In this document: positions 8,143 to 18,300 of the stretch, one piece after another
How the letters are laid out: the number at the start of each line of letters is the position of its first letter
Position numbering within the stretch: position 1 is the first letter of the stretch
Assembly (NCBI GenBank): GCA_014169315.1
Contig: AP022133.1
Coordinates: 2,356,001 to 2,420,000 of the forward strand
Length of the DNA: 64,000 nucleotides
Direction: 5' to 3'
DNA from: Enterobacter cloacae
GTDB taxonomy: Bacteria > Pseudomonadota > Gammaproteobacteria > Enterobacterales > Enterobacteriaceae
Notes under the pieces: generated by a model
What the model was told of the DNA's origin: nothing
Databases searched by the model: none
The model's input: only the letters and a program-made list of their open reading frames with translations
Program-made: the position numbers and the translations under genes

Positions 8143-9603
8143 ATGAAGAATTATTCTCCTGTACAGCGTCGCCTGGCGGCGACGCTGACGGTACTCTCTT
8201 GCCTGATGTCAGGGAAAAGTGCCGCCAGTAATGAGGGGCTGTTAGCCTTTCAGCCTGCGACCCCGGTGGTTAAATCCGGCATGGTGATGGCCTCCACCCC
8301 TCCTGCGCCAGTCGCTCCACGGATGGCGCAGGAAAACGCAGCGGTCAACAAGACCAAAGACGTTGACCGTCAGGCCGCCCGAGCGCCTGGCGAGAATGAC
8401 ATCCGCATGCTGTTCAATGATGCCGTCAATACCGCGCTGAGTATGAGCCCTGAGGTTCGCGGTGCACAGTTCAATACCGCGGCGGCGCAGGCTAACGTCG
8501 ATGAAGCGAAAGGCCAGCGCTGGCCGCAGGTGGATGTTGGGACGCGTTCAAAAAACGTCCAGTTTGGTGGCGGAGAACGTGGCTATAGCGACAGTCGCCC
8601 GGCAGTGACCGTGAATGTAGCAACCACATTGCTCGATTTTGGTCGTACCAGCAACACCATTAAAAGCCGTGAAGCGCTGCATCAGGCCGCGAAAGAGAAT
8701 ACGGGCGCACAGGCGGAAAATATTGCCTGGCAGGTCAGTAGTGCGCTAATTGAGCTGAGTAAACAGCACCAGATCATCGCGCTCAGCCAAAAGTACGTGG
8801 CGCGTATGAACGAACTGGTTGAAATGCTGGACGGTATTGTGAAGGTTGACCAGGGGCGTCGCAGTGAGTTAACGCAGGCCAGAGGACGTTTATTACAGGC
8901 ACAATCTTCTCTGGATACTGCCGTATCACGTGCGCGTGATACGGAAATTATCCTGAACCGCCTGCTGGGAGATACCCGCGTTCCCCTGCCGAAAGCGCCG
9001 GTGTGGAACCTGAAACCGGGAGAGCTGAATAAGCAGTTATCCGCGATTGAAAGTCATCCCACCATTCGACAGGCACAGGCAGAAACCGCATCAGCGCTGG
9101 CGGATGCGGAAGCAGCACGTTCTGCCGCTTACCCGACCGTGACATGGAACGTTGGGAAAAGCACCGGGCGCGATGAGCTGGGGCGTGAACAGGCATGGGA
9201 AACCAATGTCAACTTAAGCTGGCCGATTTTCCGGGGCGGTTCACAACGGGCCGCTGAGCTTTCTGCCGCACGCCGTGCAGATGCCAGCAGAGAAGCTATC
9301 GAACAGCAATCCCGCGATCTGGATAACCGGGTGCGCGCGGCCGATCAGGATGCCCATAGCATGCTGGAGCGTGCTGAGCTGTACCATGACTTATCGATTG
9401 AATCCGATCGCATTCGCCATGATTTCTTCGATCAATGGTATCACCTTGGACGACGTACTCTGCTGGATGTGCTGAGCGCAGAAAGTGACTTTTACGGCAA
9501 CCAGGTAGCGGAAGTGACCAACCGTTTTGATGGCTATTCAGCTATTTTTCGTAGCTATGCCGGTTCCGGTACACTATTGTTATGGTTACGAAATAATAAA
9601 TAG
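8143..9603 (+). CDS. TolC-family outer-membrane channel for type I secretion
   Basis: 486 residues with a signal peptide (cleavage near SAAS) and a Pro/Ala-rich linker of about 60 residues. Two TolC repeats follow, with long amphipathic helices (for example ALSMSPEVRGAQFNTAAAQANVDEAKG and its second-half counterpart around SHPTIRQAQAETASALADAEAA). It is likely a LapE-type dedicated trimeric channel completing the exporter. The N-terminal linker is longer than in E. coli TolC. Confidence 0.9.
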   Translation: MKNYSPVQRRLAATLTVLSCLMSGKSAASNEGLLAFQPATPVVKSGMVMASTPPAPVAPRMAQENAAVNKTKDVDRQAARAPGENDIRMLFNDAVNTALSMSPEVRGAQFNTAAAQANVDEAKGQRWPQVDVGTRSKNVQFGGGERGYSDSRPAVTVNVATTLLDFGRTSNTIKSREALHQAAKENTGAQAENIAWQVSSALIELSKQHQIIALSQKYVARMNELVEMLDGIVKVDQGRRSELTQARGRLLQAQSSLDTAVSRARDTEIILNRLLGDTRVPLPKAPVWNLKPGELNKQLSAIESHPTIRQAQAETASALADAEAARSAAYPTVTWNVGKSTGRDELGREQAWETNVNLSWPIFRGGSQRAAELSAARRADASREAIEQQSRDLDNRVRAADQDAHSMLERAELYHDLSIESDRIRHDFFDQWYHLGRRTLLDVLSAESDFYGNQVAEVTNRFDGYSAIFRSYAGSGTLLLWLRNNK

Positions 9604-9653
9604 TTAAGTCTTTTTTAAGATGGCTCACACTGCAGGCATAAAAGAGAATATGT

Positions 9654-10352
9654 ATGAATCCGTTTTCAGGTAAAAAAATATACGTCGCCTTACTCGACGA
9701 TCACCCGATTGTCCGTAAGGGGATGGAGATTATATTTAGCCAGGAACCTGATTTCGAACTAAAAGGCAGCTTTGCCAGTCGTATCGAACTCATGAATTTC
9801 TTACGCAACAATCGTGTTGATGTGTTGGTTCTTGACTATCTGCTTGGTGATGAAGAGATCGACGGTTTACCGATGATCAAACAGCTCATGAGCAACTTCC
9901 CGTGGCTGAAAATTCTGCTTTCATCCACGCTGGAAAATACGGCGATTGTGCGCATGGCATTAAAAATCGGCGTGCGGGGGCATGTTGGTAAAAGCCGCGA
10001 TTTATCCGAGGTGGTTAATGCGGCGCGTCAGGTCGCGGCGGGGCGCATCTCTCTGTCAGAAAGTATGGAGAAAGAGTTCTACCTGATTTCAGAGCCTTGT
10101 GCAGGCCCGAAAACGGGGCCAGACGGTGACAATGAACCGCAGGTGATTGATGGCATCGGTCGTCTGGATCAGCTGTCACCCAAGGAGCTTGAAGTGCTGC
10201 GCCTGTTTACCGGGGGAATGTCTGTCTTACAGATTTCAGAGAAGTTCCAGCGTAGCCGTAAGACGGTAAGCGGGCAGAAGAAGTCGGCCATGAAAAAACT
10301 GGGCGTGAAAACGGACTCCGAACTGTTTCTTTGGCACGACCAACTGCTTTAA
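9654..10352 (+). CDS. LuxR/NarL-type response regulator
   Basis: 232 residues. The receiver domain (1-125) has acidic DDH near residues 14-16 and a probable phospho-acceptor Asp61 (LVLDYLLGD). A C-terminal LuxR HTH (170-225) contains LSPKELEVLRLF and the recognition helix around SRKTVSGQKKSAMKKLG. It resembles EvgA/BvgA/RcsB-type regulators that partner hybrid kinases, and two EvgS-like kinases lie just downstream. It follows the channel gene by 50 bp and may be part of that operon. It is the best local candidate to bind the GAGACNNGTCTC palindromes, which is inferred from position only. Confidence 0.9.
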   Translation: MNPFSGKKIYVALLDDHPIVRKGMEIIFSQEPDFELKGSFASRIELMNFLRNNRVDVLVLDYLLGDEEIDGLPMIKQLMSNFPWLKILLSSTLENTAIVRMALKIGVRGHVGKSRDLSEVVNAARQVAAGRISLSESMEKEFYLISEPCAGPKTGPDGDNEPQVIDGIGRLDQLSPKELEVLRLFTGGMSVLQISEKFQRSRKTVSGQKKSAMKKLGVKTDSELFLWHDQLL

Positions 10353-10374
10353 TGCCTTCACTCATTCCTTTATC

Positions 10375-10401
10375 AGGAGCCTTTTACAGGCTCCTTTTTT
10401 T
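10375..10401 (+). terminator. intrinsic terminator after the response regulator
   Basis: 7-bp stem AGGAGCC/GGCTCCT with a 7-nt loop, followed by a run of T. It ends just before the convergent kinase stop codon. Confidence 0.85.
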
Positions 10402-10408
10402 ATCTCAG

Positions 10409-13354
10409 TTATACCGTTTCGCCCGATGCTTCGTGTCTGACTGGGTGAATATTTCGCAGTGCAGCCGCAAGATGATTGATTGAGCAGGGCTTAAACAGGC
10501 AGTCATTCATACCCGCCTGTAAACAACGCTCCGTAATCTCATGCATGGCATTCGCGGTAAAACCGATAATCCAGGCAGACGCGCTGTTTTGTTCACGCTC
10601 ACGCTTGCGAATCAACTGTGTAAGCTGATAGCCATTCATGCCGGGCATGTTACAGTCGGTAATGATCACATCGATATCTGCTTTTTCCCAGATAGCCAGC
10701 GCCTCATGTCCCGCCGACGCAAGGTAAGCCTGCTGTCCTAACCAGGCTAACTGTTTAGCCAGCAGGATCCGGTTAGCAGGGTTATCGTCCACCACCAGGA
10801 TCTTCAGGGCGGGAATTTTGTCCTCGTCTTCATGCTGCCGGACATCGGCAACGGCCGCCGTTTTCACTTTCGGCAACGTAAAGGTCGCTCTCACAGTGGT
10901 ACCCACGTTTTTCTCACTGCTCAGCGTGAGCGTACCGCCCATGCTTTCGCAAATGGTCCGACTGATATAGAGCCCCAGCCCAGTTCCTGCACGGCGGTTT
11001 TCTGCCTGGCTAAACGGCCTGAACAAGGCCGCCTGCTGGCTGGCGTCAATCCCGACGCCGCTGTCCTGGACATCGATAATATAGTGGACGCTGTCATTGT
11101 CCGGGCCTTCAGACTGTTGAAGCGTCAGTGATACGTTCCCGATGTCGGTAAACTTAATGGCGTTACTTAACAGGTTCGACAGAACCTGTTTAATGCGTAA
11201 TGGGTCGGCATAGACATCTGTCAGCGGTTCCGTCGGGAATGTTCGGGTTAGCTCTATATTTTTCTCGATGGCAACGCCCTGGAAAACCCGCATCATATTG
11301 TTAATCAGGGTGCCGGGGTTGGTGGCTTCGGGATTGAAATCGAGATGCCCACCCTCAATACGGGAAATGTCCAGAATATCGCCAATTAAACCCACCAGTC
11401 CTTCCGCTGATTCATAAGCCACTTCCAGCGCCTGAATATCTTGCTCACCGCGACGTCCTTTTTTCAGCACAATATCCAGCATGCCAATAATTGCATTCAT
11501 TGGCGTGCGGATTTCATGACTCATGGTTGACAGGAAAACAGATTTCGCCCGGTTAGAATCTTCCGCCCTGTCTTTGGCTTCCCTGAGTTCGACCAGGAGT
11601 GTTTCACGCTCGGTGATGACCTCACGCAATTGCACAAGCTGCGTGTTCATCTGACGGCGAAGTGCCGCTTTACGCGCGATTTGTCGGTTCAGGTAGAGAG
11701 CCCATCCCAGCGCCAGAATAATCAATACGGCGCTGAAGATTGCGGTGGCGATCAATACTTCCCGGTAGCGATACCAGAAACTGTCGACAACCACCAGTTC
11801 GTTTGGCCTCCAGCGGTTGGCCAGATTTTCCAGTTCAATAGGGGGAATGCTCAGTAAAATTTTATCCAGAATGCCCTGAAGCTCCGGGTTGGCCAGCCCT
11901 ACACCGAAGGAGACCCAGACGGGGGCATCGCCCACAATGGACACCACTTTGAGCTTGTCCTGAAAGTTGGAGACGATCTGATAGTCCGTCATGATCAGAA
12001 TACCCACGGCGGCGTCCGCTTTCCCCTCAAGAACGGTGGAAAGCAGCTGTGATTCATTACCCACATGAACAATTTCAATTTCCGGGTAACGCTGACGCAC
12101 CATACTCTCCACGCCAATGTTTTTTACCATTGCCAGCCGCTTGCCACGCAGGTCTGCCAGCATATGAATGTCGTGACGATTTGCCGCTGTTGCCAGGGAA
12201 AAGGCACTGCGCAGATAGGGGCGGGTGAAGAGTATTTTGTTTTTACGCGCCTCACTTGGTGTTATCGATGCGAGCATATCCGCGCTTGACTCGTTGACCT
12301 TCTGAATCAATTCCTCTGTGGTACTGCCCGTTTCAAAACGGAACTGCAAACCTGTTCTGAGTGACACAACGGAAAACAGATCGGCGGCAATACCGCGCAG
12401 AACACCTTTATTATCAATAAATGAGACCGGGGCTGCATTGTCCTGACTGTAGATCAGGACGTTAACGACTGGGTGTTTTTTGATCCACTCTTTCTCTTGC
12501 CCGGTAAAGGAAAGGGATTTTGACCCCTGTGCGAGATCGATACGGTCAGGCTGCCAGAGACGATAAAGCTCCTGTTTTTCATCTTCTGGCACAGCCCTGA
12601 TTGCGGCATTAATCAGTTTGAGGAGTTGCGGATTTTTTTGGCTAACAGCAAACCCCACTTCGCGACTGGCCAGTCGTGATAATCGCTCGACATGAATGTT
12701 GTTCAGGTAGTTTCGGCTGAGCGAGTAGCTGTTGCCCAGGTAAACCCGTGACTGACCAAATGCCACCGCGCTGAGTGCTTCCTGATAACTATCAAACAGG
12801 CGAAAACGGGCGTTAGGGTAGGTAGCTTTAGCCTGTGACAGGGGGAGATAGTCCCTCGGCATCGCGACGTCGGTGTCATGCAGATCTTCTGCCAGTGCTG
12901 CAGTATCGCTATCATTGAGGCCCAGCACCGGTTTATCACTGGCATAAGGTAAGGAAAAGGCAAAGGTTTCGTTATCCTGGAATGCTGCGACAGAAGGGAT
13001 CAGATCAATATCGCCGCGTGCCAGCGCCTGCCATGCCTCTTCGGAGGAGCTGAACACCTTCACGTTAACCGGCAGGTTGAGCTGCCAGGCGACCAACCCC
13101 GTATAATCGGCACTCAAGCCTTCATACTCATTGCGAATGTTACGCATGCCAAAAGGTGGCACATCATAATGGGTCACACCCACATTCAACTGCCGTTGTT
13201 GTTTGATAAACGCGGCTTGATCGGGGGTGAGAGATAAGCGCTGCAGGCTCTGGACAGACGTTCTCATCAGGATCTTATATTCATCGCCTATCGCTGAAGG
13301 CATTGAAAGCGAGAGTAAAACCAGCAGCAAAAAATGGCGAAAATAGTGACGCAT
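10409..13354 (-). CDS. EvgS/BvgS-like hybrid sensor kinase lacking an Hpt domain
   Basis: 981 residues. It has a signal peptide and two tandem periplasmic solute-binding-like (SBP_bac_3) domains at about 45-275 and 285-520. A membrane helix near 540-560 is followed by a short coiled coil. HisKA has His613 in MSHEIRTP. The HATPase is complete, with N box SNLLSNAIKF, G1 DSGVGID and G2 GTGLGL. The receiver has Asp900 (ITDCNMPG) and the conserved Lys in CLFKPC. The protein ends soon after the receiver, so it has no Hpt domain to hand phosphate to a response regulator. It is convergent with the LuxR-type regulator gene. Signal unknown. Confidence 0.92.
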   Translation of the reverse strand: MRHYFRHFLLLVLLSLSMPSAIGDEYKILMRTSVQSLQRLSLTPDQAAFIKQQRQLNVGVTHYDVPPFGMRNIRNEYEGLSADYTGLVAWQLNLPVNVKVFSSSEEAWQALARGDIDLIPSVAAFQDNETFAFSLPYASDKPVLGLNDSDTAALAEDLHDTDVAMPRDYLPLSQAKATYPNARFRLFDSYQEALSAVAFGQSRVYLGNSYSLSRNYLNNIHVERLSRLASREVGFAVSQKNPQLLKLINAAIRAVPEDEKQELYRLWQPDRIDLAQGSKSLSFTGQEKEWIKKHPVVNVLIYSQDNAAPVSFIDNKGVLRGIAADLFSVVSLRTGLQFRFETGSTTEELIQKVNESSADMLASITPSEARKNKILFTRPYLRSAFSLATAANRHDIHMLADLRGKRLAMVKNIGVESMVRQRYPEIEIVHVGNESQLLSTVLEGKADAAVGILIMTDYQIVSNFQDKLKVVSIVGDAPVWVSFGVGLANPELQGILDKILLSIPPIELENLANRWRPNELVVVDSFWYRYREVLIATAIFSAVLIILALGWALYLNRQIARKAALRRQMNTQLVQLREVITERETLLVELREAKDRAEDSNRAKSVFLSTMSHEIRTPMNAIIGMLDIVLKKGRRGEQDIQALEVAYESAEGLVGLIGDILDISRIEGGHLDFNPEATNPGTLINNMMRVFQGVAIEKNIELTRTFPTEPLTDVYADPLRIKQVLSNLLSNAIKFTDIGNVSLTLQQSEGPDNDSVHYIIDVQDSGVGIDASQQAALFRPFSQAENRRAGTGLGLYISRTICESMGGTLTLSSEKNVGTTVRATFTLPKVKTAAVADVRQHEDEDKIPALKILVVDDNPANRILLAKQLAWLGQQAYLASAGHEALAIWEKADIDVIITDCNMPGMNGYQLTQLIRKREREQNSASAWIIGFTANAMHEITERCLQAGMNDCLFKPCSINHLAAALRNIHPVRHEASGETV

Positions 13355-13822
13355 ATCTCTTTAACTGACTCCTACAGACGAAGTGACCAAGGGGATTCAT
13401 TACCCGTGCATCTGGTGTGCTGTGAGTGAAACATAACAAAACAACCGTTATGAGTTACCCCATAACTTACTGTATAGCTGATGAAAAGACATCCTTCATA
13501 GAGGATTTCAACCATTCCGTGGCCGGAGCCTGCCGAGGTAATACATCATTGATGTGCGCGCATGATGACGAAACCAGCGGGAAATTGTTATAAGACCTGA
13601 CTTGGTTGTTTTTGTAATGAAATAACAATGTCGTTGAAAAATTTAATGATTATTATTTGTTTACTGCGAAAACACCCCTTAAGTGAAATTCAAAAGGGCT
13701 GAATACGCACTTTTCCTTCCTGCCATCGTGCGGGAATATCGAGACGGGTCTTATCGTGAGCAATCAGAAACAGTGAAAAAATTGACTTAATTTTTTCTGA
13801 TTAATTAATTGAACGGATTATT
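13355..13822. promoter_or_regulatory. divergent promoter region between kinase 1 and the glycosyltransferase-like gene
   Basis: 468 bp without a gene. It holds an inverted repeat GTTATG-8 nt-CATAAC at 13447-13466, an AT-rich stretch (13615-13665) and a near-copy of the exporter operator at 13741-13752. I see no RNA gene or coding remnant. Confidence 0.5.
13741..13752. promoter_or_regulatory. palindromic operator candidate 3 (one mismatch)
   Basis: GAGACGGGTCTT fits the GAGACNNGTCTC pattern with one mismatch. It lies 71 bp upstream of the glycosyltransferase-like start codon. Its presence suggests co-regulation with the adhesin and its exporter. Confidence 0.45.
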
Positions 13823-15097
13823 ATGCGCCCAGCGTCTCAACGTCGACCCGTAAACCACGCCGCGATAAACCAGCAATTTAATTCACTGGCGGAAATATAT
13901 CGCCAGTCTATGGCAACGGGGGATTATGCCCGGGCCTCGCTCTGCTGTGAAAAAGCCTTGTCCGTATTGCCAAAAAATATGTCTGTGCAGAGTGACTATG
14001 CCCTGAGCCTGATGCGCCAGGGAAAGCACGATCGGGCGTATAAGGTGTACCGAAAAATATACCAGTCGCCGCAGCGGCATGAAGCCTCTGAAACCTGGCT
14101 GGATGGTTTTGCCGAACTGTGTGGGCACATGGGAAAAACCCAGGAGATGCATCTCTATGGGCTTGAATCGCTGACGTTGTCCGATCAACGCTTTGGTCAT
14201 GGAAAATGTTGGCCGCTACCTTCAACGCCACCGCGCCCGTTTGATACCATGCAGCGGGAAAAGAACATTATCGCCTTCAGCCTGTACGGTGACCAGCCGC
14301 GCTACTGCGAAACGCTGATTAAAAATATTGAAACCGCAAAATCACTGTTTCCTGGCTGGTGCTGCCGTGTGTATCTGGATAATTCCGTGCCTCAGCATGT
14401 CTGGCAACGTCTGCAAGGGGCAGGGGCTCAACTGGTCGACATGAGTCATGAAAAAGGTATCTATCCCACATTATGGCGATTTCTGGTGATGGACGACCCG
14501 ACGGTTGAGCGCTTTTTAGTTCGCGATGCCGACTCGCTGCTCTCTGAGCGCGAGCAGGTCTGTGTAGAGGCGTGGCTCTGTTCGCCCTGGTACTTTCACC
14601 ATATGCGTGACTATTTTACCCATACCGAGCTTTTACTGGCCGGGATGTGGGCAGGTTGCGGTGGTATATTCCCGAATGTTGCAGGAATGATGCGTGATTT
14701 TGTTGCGCAATATCAGGGCAATGCCCGCTTCACAGACCAGTATTTCCTGAAGGCGGTGTTGTGGTCTACTGTGCGGCAAAGTCTTCTTAGCCATGATGAT
14801 ATTTTTGGTTTTCATCATGCCGAGCCGTGGCCTGCGCATCCACCCGTTTGCTGGAAGGCAGAACATTTCCATGTGGGGAGCAACGCCGGGTTTACGGTAA
14901 TGGCGGGGCCCAGCCAGAAACAGGACGGGGAAAAACAGGTTGTGTTACTGAAAATGGACGGTAATGCCTGGCGCTATACGGCTCCCGTGCGGCAGGGGCA
15001 GTGGAAGCTGCCGGTCCCTTTTTTCCTTGCTGATAGATTTCGTCTTGGTGACGTAAAGGTTGAGATGGTCAACGACGATGACCGTCGCGGAATGTAA
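13823..15097 (+). CDS. TPR plus glycosyltransferase-like protein
   Basis: 424 residues, no signal peptide, so probably cytoplasmic. Residues 15-110 form about three TPR-like helical pairs (DYARASLCCEKALSVLPK, HDRAYKVYRKIYQ). Residues 150-350 look like a GT-A-fold transferase. They include IIAFSLYGDQPRYCETLIKN, then FLVRDADSLLSERE with a DxD-type metal/nucleotide-sugar motif (DAD), and TDQYFLKAVLW. The substrate is unknown. Its place between two sensor kinases in an adhesin locus suggests modification of the adhesin or another surface polymer (inference). The gene stands alone on its strand, 211 bp before kinase 2. Confidence 0.6.
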   Translation: MRPASQRRPVNHAAINQQFNSLAEIYRQSMATGDYARASLCCEKALSVLPKNMSVQSDYALSLMRQGKHDRAYKVYRKIYQSPQRHEASETWLDGFAELCGHMGKTQEMHLYGLESLTLSDQRFGHGKCWPLPSTPPRPFDTMQREKNIIAFSLYGDQPRYCETLIKNIETAKSLFPGWCCRVYLDNSVPQHVWQRLQGAGAQLVDMSHEKGIYPTLWRFLVMDDPTVERFLVRDADSLLSEREQVCVEAWLCSPWYFHHMRDYFTHTELLLAGMWAGCGGIFPNVAGMMRDFVAQYQGNARFTDQYFLKAVLWSTVRQSLLSHDDIFGFHHAEPWPAHPPVCWKAEHFHVGSNAGFTVMAGPSQKQDGEKQVVLLKMDGNAWRYTAPVRQGQWKLPVPFFLADRFRLGDVKVEMVNDDDRRGM

Positions 15098-15308
15098 TGT
15101 TGGCGGCCTGCATTCCTGCCTGAACCACATGAAGGGGAATTTTTACCGGGACGAAACAGGCGCGACAATCAGTCCGGTCTTATACTGTCTGGGTCTTGTC
15201 TGCCCCGGAGGCTTCTCAGCAGAACAAGACAAAGCTTACTCAGGGTAAGCCGGGTCATCGGTATAATTTTATTTTCCAGCATGTTTTATTCAGGGAACGA
15301 CTCTTACG

Positions 15309-18300
15309 ATGCGTTTTTTATCAGCCCGGTTAATTAGCTTTCTTTTTACCTTGTGTTGTATGTGGCAACTGCACGCCCAGCCACTGGAACTGCAACGTCG
15401 TGCTCAGGTTAACGCACCACATGTCCAGTTTAGTGAGGCCGCGCAACGATGGCTGGATAACCATTCGACGCTGAATGTGGGTGTTTGGGGACAAGAACAG
15501 CCGCCGCTAAGCGAAGGGATGGGGCACGGCGTCTTTGGCGGTATTGCCGCTGATTACCTGGCACTGCTGGAAGACAGTCTGAAGGTAAAAATTAAGCTGC
15601 ATTACTACGAACACAGTAGTGAGGCATTACTGGCATTGCAGCGTCAGGAAATTCAGATGGTGGCTATCTGGAATCCGGCGCTGTGGCCAAGCCCGGATCT
15701 GCAAGCTTCACCACCGTGGTTACTGGATAAAGCGGTTCTGATGACCCAGAAAACGCCGGGGGAAACGCCTGTTGATCTGCGCAATAAAGTGATTGGGGTG
15801 GTCTCGGGAAGCCAGGCCAGCACGGCGCTGCAACGTCAGTACCCGGAGAGTACGCTGCGTTTTCAGTCATGGTATACCACCGCCATCAGTGCGCTAGCCT
15901 TTAAACAAATCGATGCGCTGTGGATTAACCGGGCCAGTGCGGAATATCTTACGCAATACCATCAGGTCAGAGACCTGAGCTGGACGTTCAGCCCGACGAT
16001 ACCTAATCTGAACATGAGTTTTGGCATTGACCGACAGCTCCCGTTGCTGGCGGAATCCATCGATACCGTATTTAAACATGTGTCCTTAGCCAGCCGTTTG
16101 CGCATTGCGACCAGTTGGGGTCTGAACCGTAGCTTTGTCATCACCACGAATCCACTGGGGTTAGATCCCAGGGAGGAAAGCTGGCTTCGCGAGCACGGAC
16201 AAATTCAGGTCATTATTGACCGTCGTCAAAGGCCAGTCTCGTTTGTCAGTGAGGGGGAACCCCAGGGGCTGGTGGTCGACTTGCTTAATCAGTTTAACGA
16301 TCAATACGGCATTCGCTTTTCGATCCTGAGCGTTGAAAACGATACCGAATTTCTGGCAATGAAGCGCGCTCATCCTGACGCGCTTTTTGTTGAACAGGTT
16401 GTCGATACGCCGCAGCAGACCAAAAGCGGTGCGGCCAAAACGCCCCCTTTACTGACCACGCCAGCCGTGGTGGTGATGGATCAGGGCATCAAGCGCCCGA
16501 GTGATTTTTCACAGCTGAAAGGTGAGAAAATTGCCATTCAGGCGAACGACCCGCTGTTGCCCTGGCTGGAAACCTGGTATCCCACCATTAAACTGGTGAA
16601 AGTCCCTCATATGGACGATGCCCTTGAACGGTTAAAGCGCGGTGAAGTACGTGGGGTGATTGCACCGCAGTTCATTGCCAGCTACCTCGTGACTCTCCAC
16701 CACCCAACCCGTTTTCATCTGGCGGTAACCCTTCCTGTGACACCTGTCGACCTGGTGTTGTCAGCGCAGACGGAAAGCAGCCAGCCGATTAATATCATGA
16801 ACAAAGCGCTGGCCGATATGCAGCCACGCGCACTGATGCAGATGGCGGGTGACTGGCGTCAGGCGGCGCTAGAAAACAGTGAAATCTGGAATAAAAGCAC
16901 GTTAGTGAACTCGCTGCTATGGAGCATATTGCTATTGCTGGTTGTGGTGGGCTGTTGGCTGTGGATCCAGTATTTACGCCGTGCATTACGCCGCGGCACT
17001 GTCTGGCAGCAGAAGCTGGCAGAGCAGCTGAAATTTACGCAATCGTTAATTGACGCTTCACCTGTTGCGCTTTATGTCCGCGATCGACAGGGGAATTTAC
17101 TGCGTTATAACCAGGCCTGGAGCGATACCATCGGTCTGTCAGGACAGGATCTGATAGGTTTGCCGATCACCGCCATTGATACGATTGAACCTTCGGAGTT
17201 AGCGGTGATCGAAAGCCGGTACCGCCAGGCGCTCCAGGATGGCCAGCCGCAGAACTGGTCCGCCAGATTTCAGATTGATGAGCAACCGCGATACTTACAG
17301 GGTTGGGTTGTGCCGTGGCATGACGGTCAGGGAGAGATTGGTGGGTTAATTGGCGGCTGGCTGGATATCACAGAAAAAGAGCTGTTGATTGCCCAACTTT
17401 CTGAAACAAAAAGTAATCTGGAACAGGCTATTGCCAGCAAAAACGCCTTCATGCTGAGCATGGGGCATGAAGTTCGCACACCGCTCAACGTGATTACGGG
17501 GTTGCTGGAACTGGAACTTCAGGCGCTGGACGAACGCCAGGAGCGCAATGAGAATCTGAATCTTATTTGGGAGTCATCCCTTAGTTTGCTCTCGCTAATC
17601 GGCGACATGTTTGATGTTTTCCGTGCTGATAACCCGCAACTACTTGGTTTAACGCGCAGCACGAATCTGCCGCAGCTGATCCACAGCACGGTAGCACTCT
17701 ATCGCCAGCAGGCTGAAGCTAAAGGCATTAGCCTGAACGTGTTGATTGAGCTTTCAGCGCAGCGCTACGATACCGACCCGCTGTTAATTATCCGTATCCT
17801 CTCCAGCCTCCTGCGTAATGCCATCAAACACGCTGACGGCGACGCAATTGATGTCGAGGTGTACGAGGGAAGCAGTGACCCACGCGTTGAAAGTGTCCGG
17901 CTGGTGATTGAGGTGTGCGATCGGGGGAGGGGCATTTCTGAACAAACGCAGGCACAGATCATCGAACGCACGAACAATGTGACGCTCAAATCAGAGTGGA
18001 CCGACACCGGTTTTAGCTTACCCGCTTGTCTGCATATGGCGCGTGCCGCAGGAGCCGAAGTGCGTATTGAAAGCGAGCCACACGAAGGGTGCGTGGTGAG
18101 TTTCCTCTTTGACGCCACGCCATCCGCGAAAATTACCCTGCATCACCCGACGCCGGACAGCCTTGCCAGCCTGCACATTCTGGTGGTGGATGATTATCCT
18201 CCCGCGCGTCAGACTTTACAGCAGCGGCTTGAGGCGTGGGGACATCGCGTCTCTTTAGCCACGCAGGGTGAAGAGGCACTGGCAATGTGGAAAGAGCAGC

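Noticed and set aside
1170..10352. The adhesin and exporter as Salmonella SPI-4 (siiABCDEF)
   Set aside because: No giant SiiE or siiA/siiB-type genes; the adhesin is about 1050 residues with a BapA-like prefix and the regulator/kinase genes are different.
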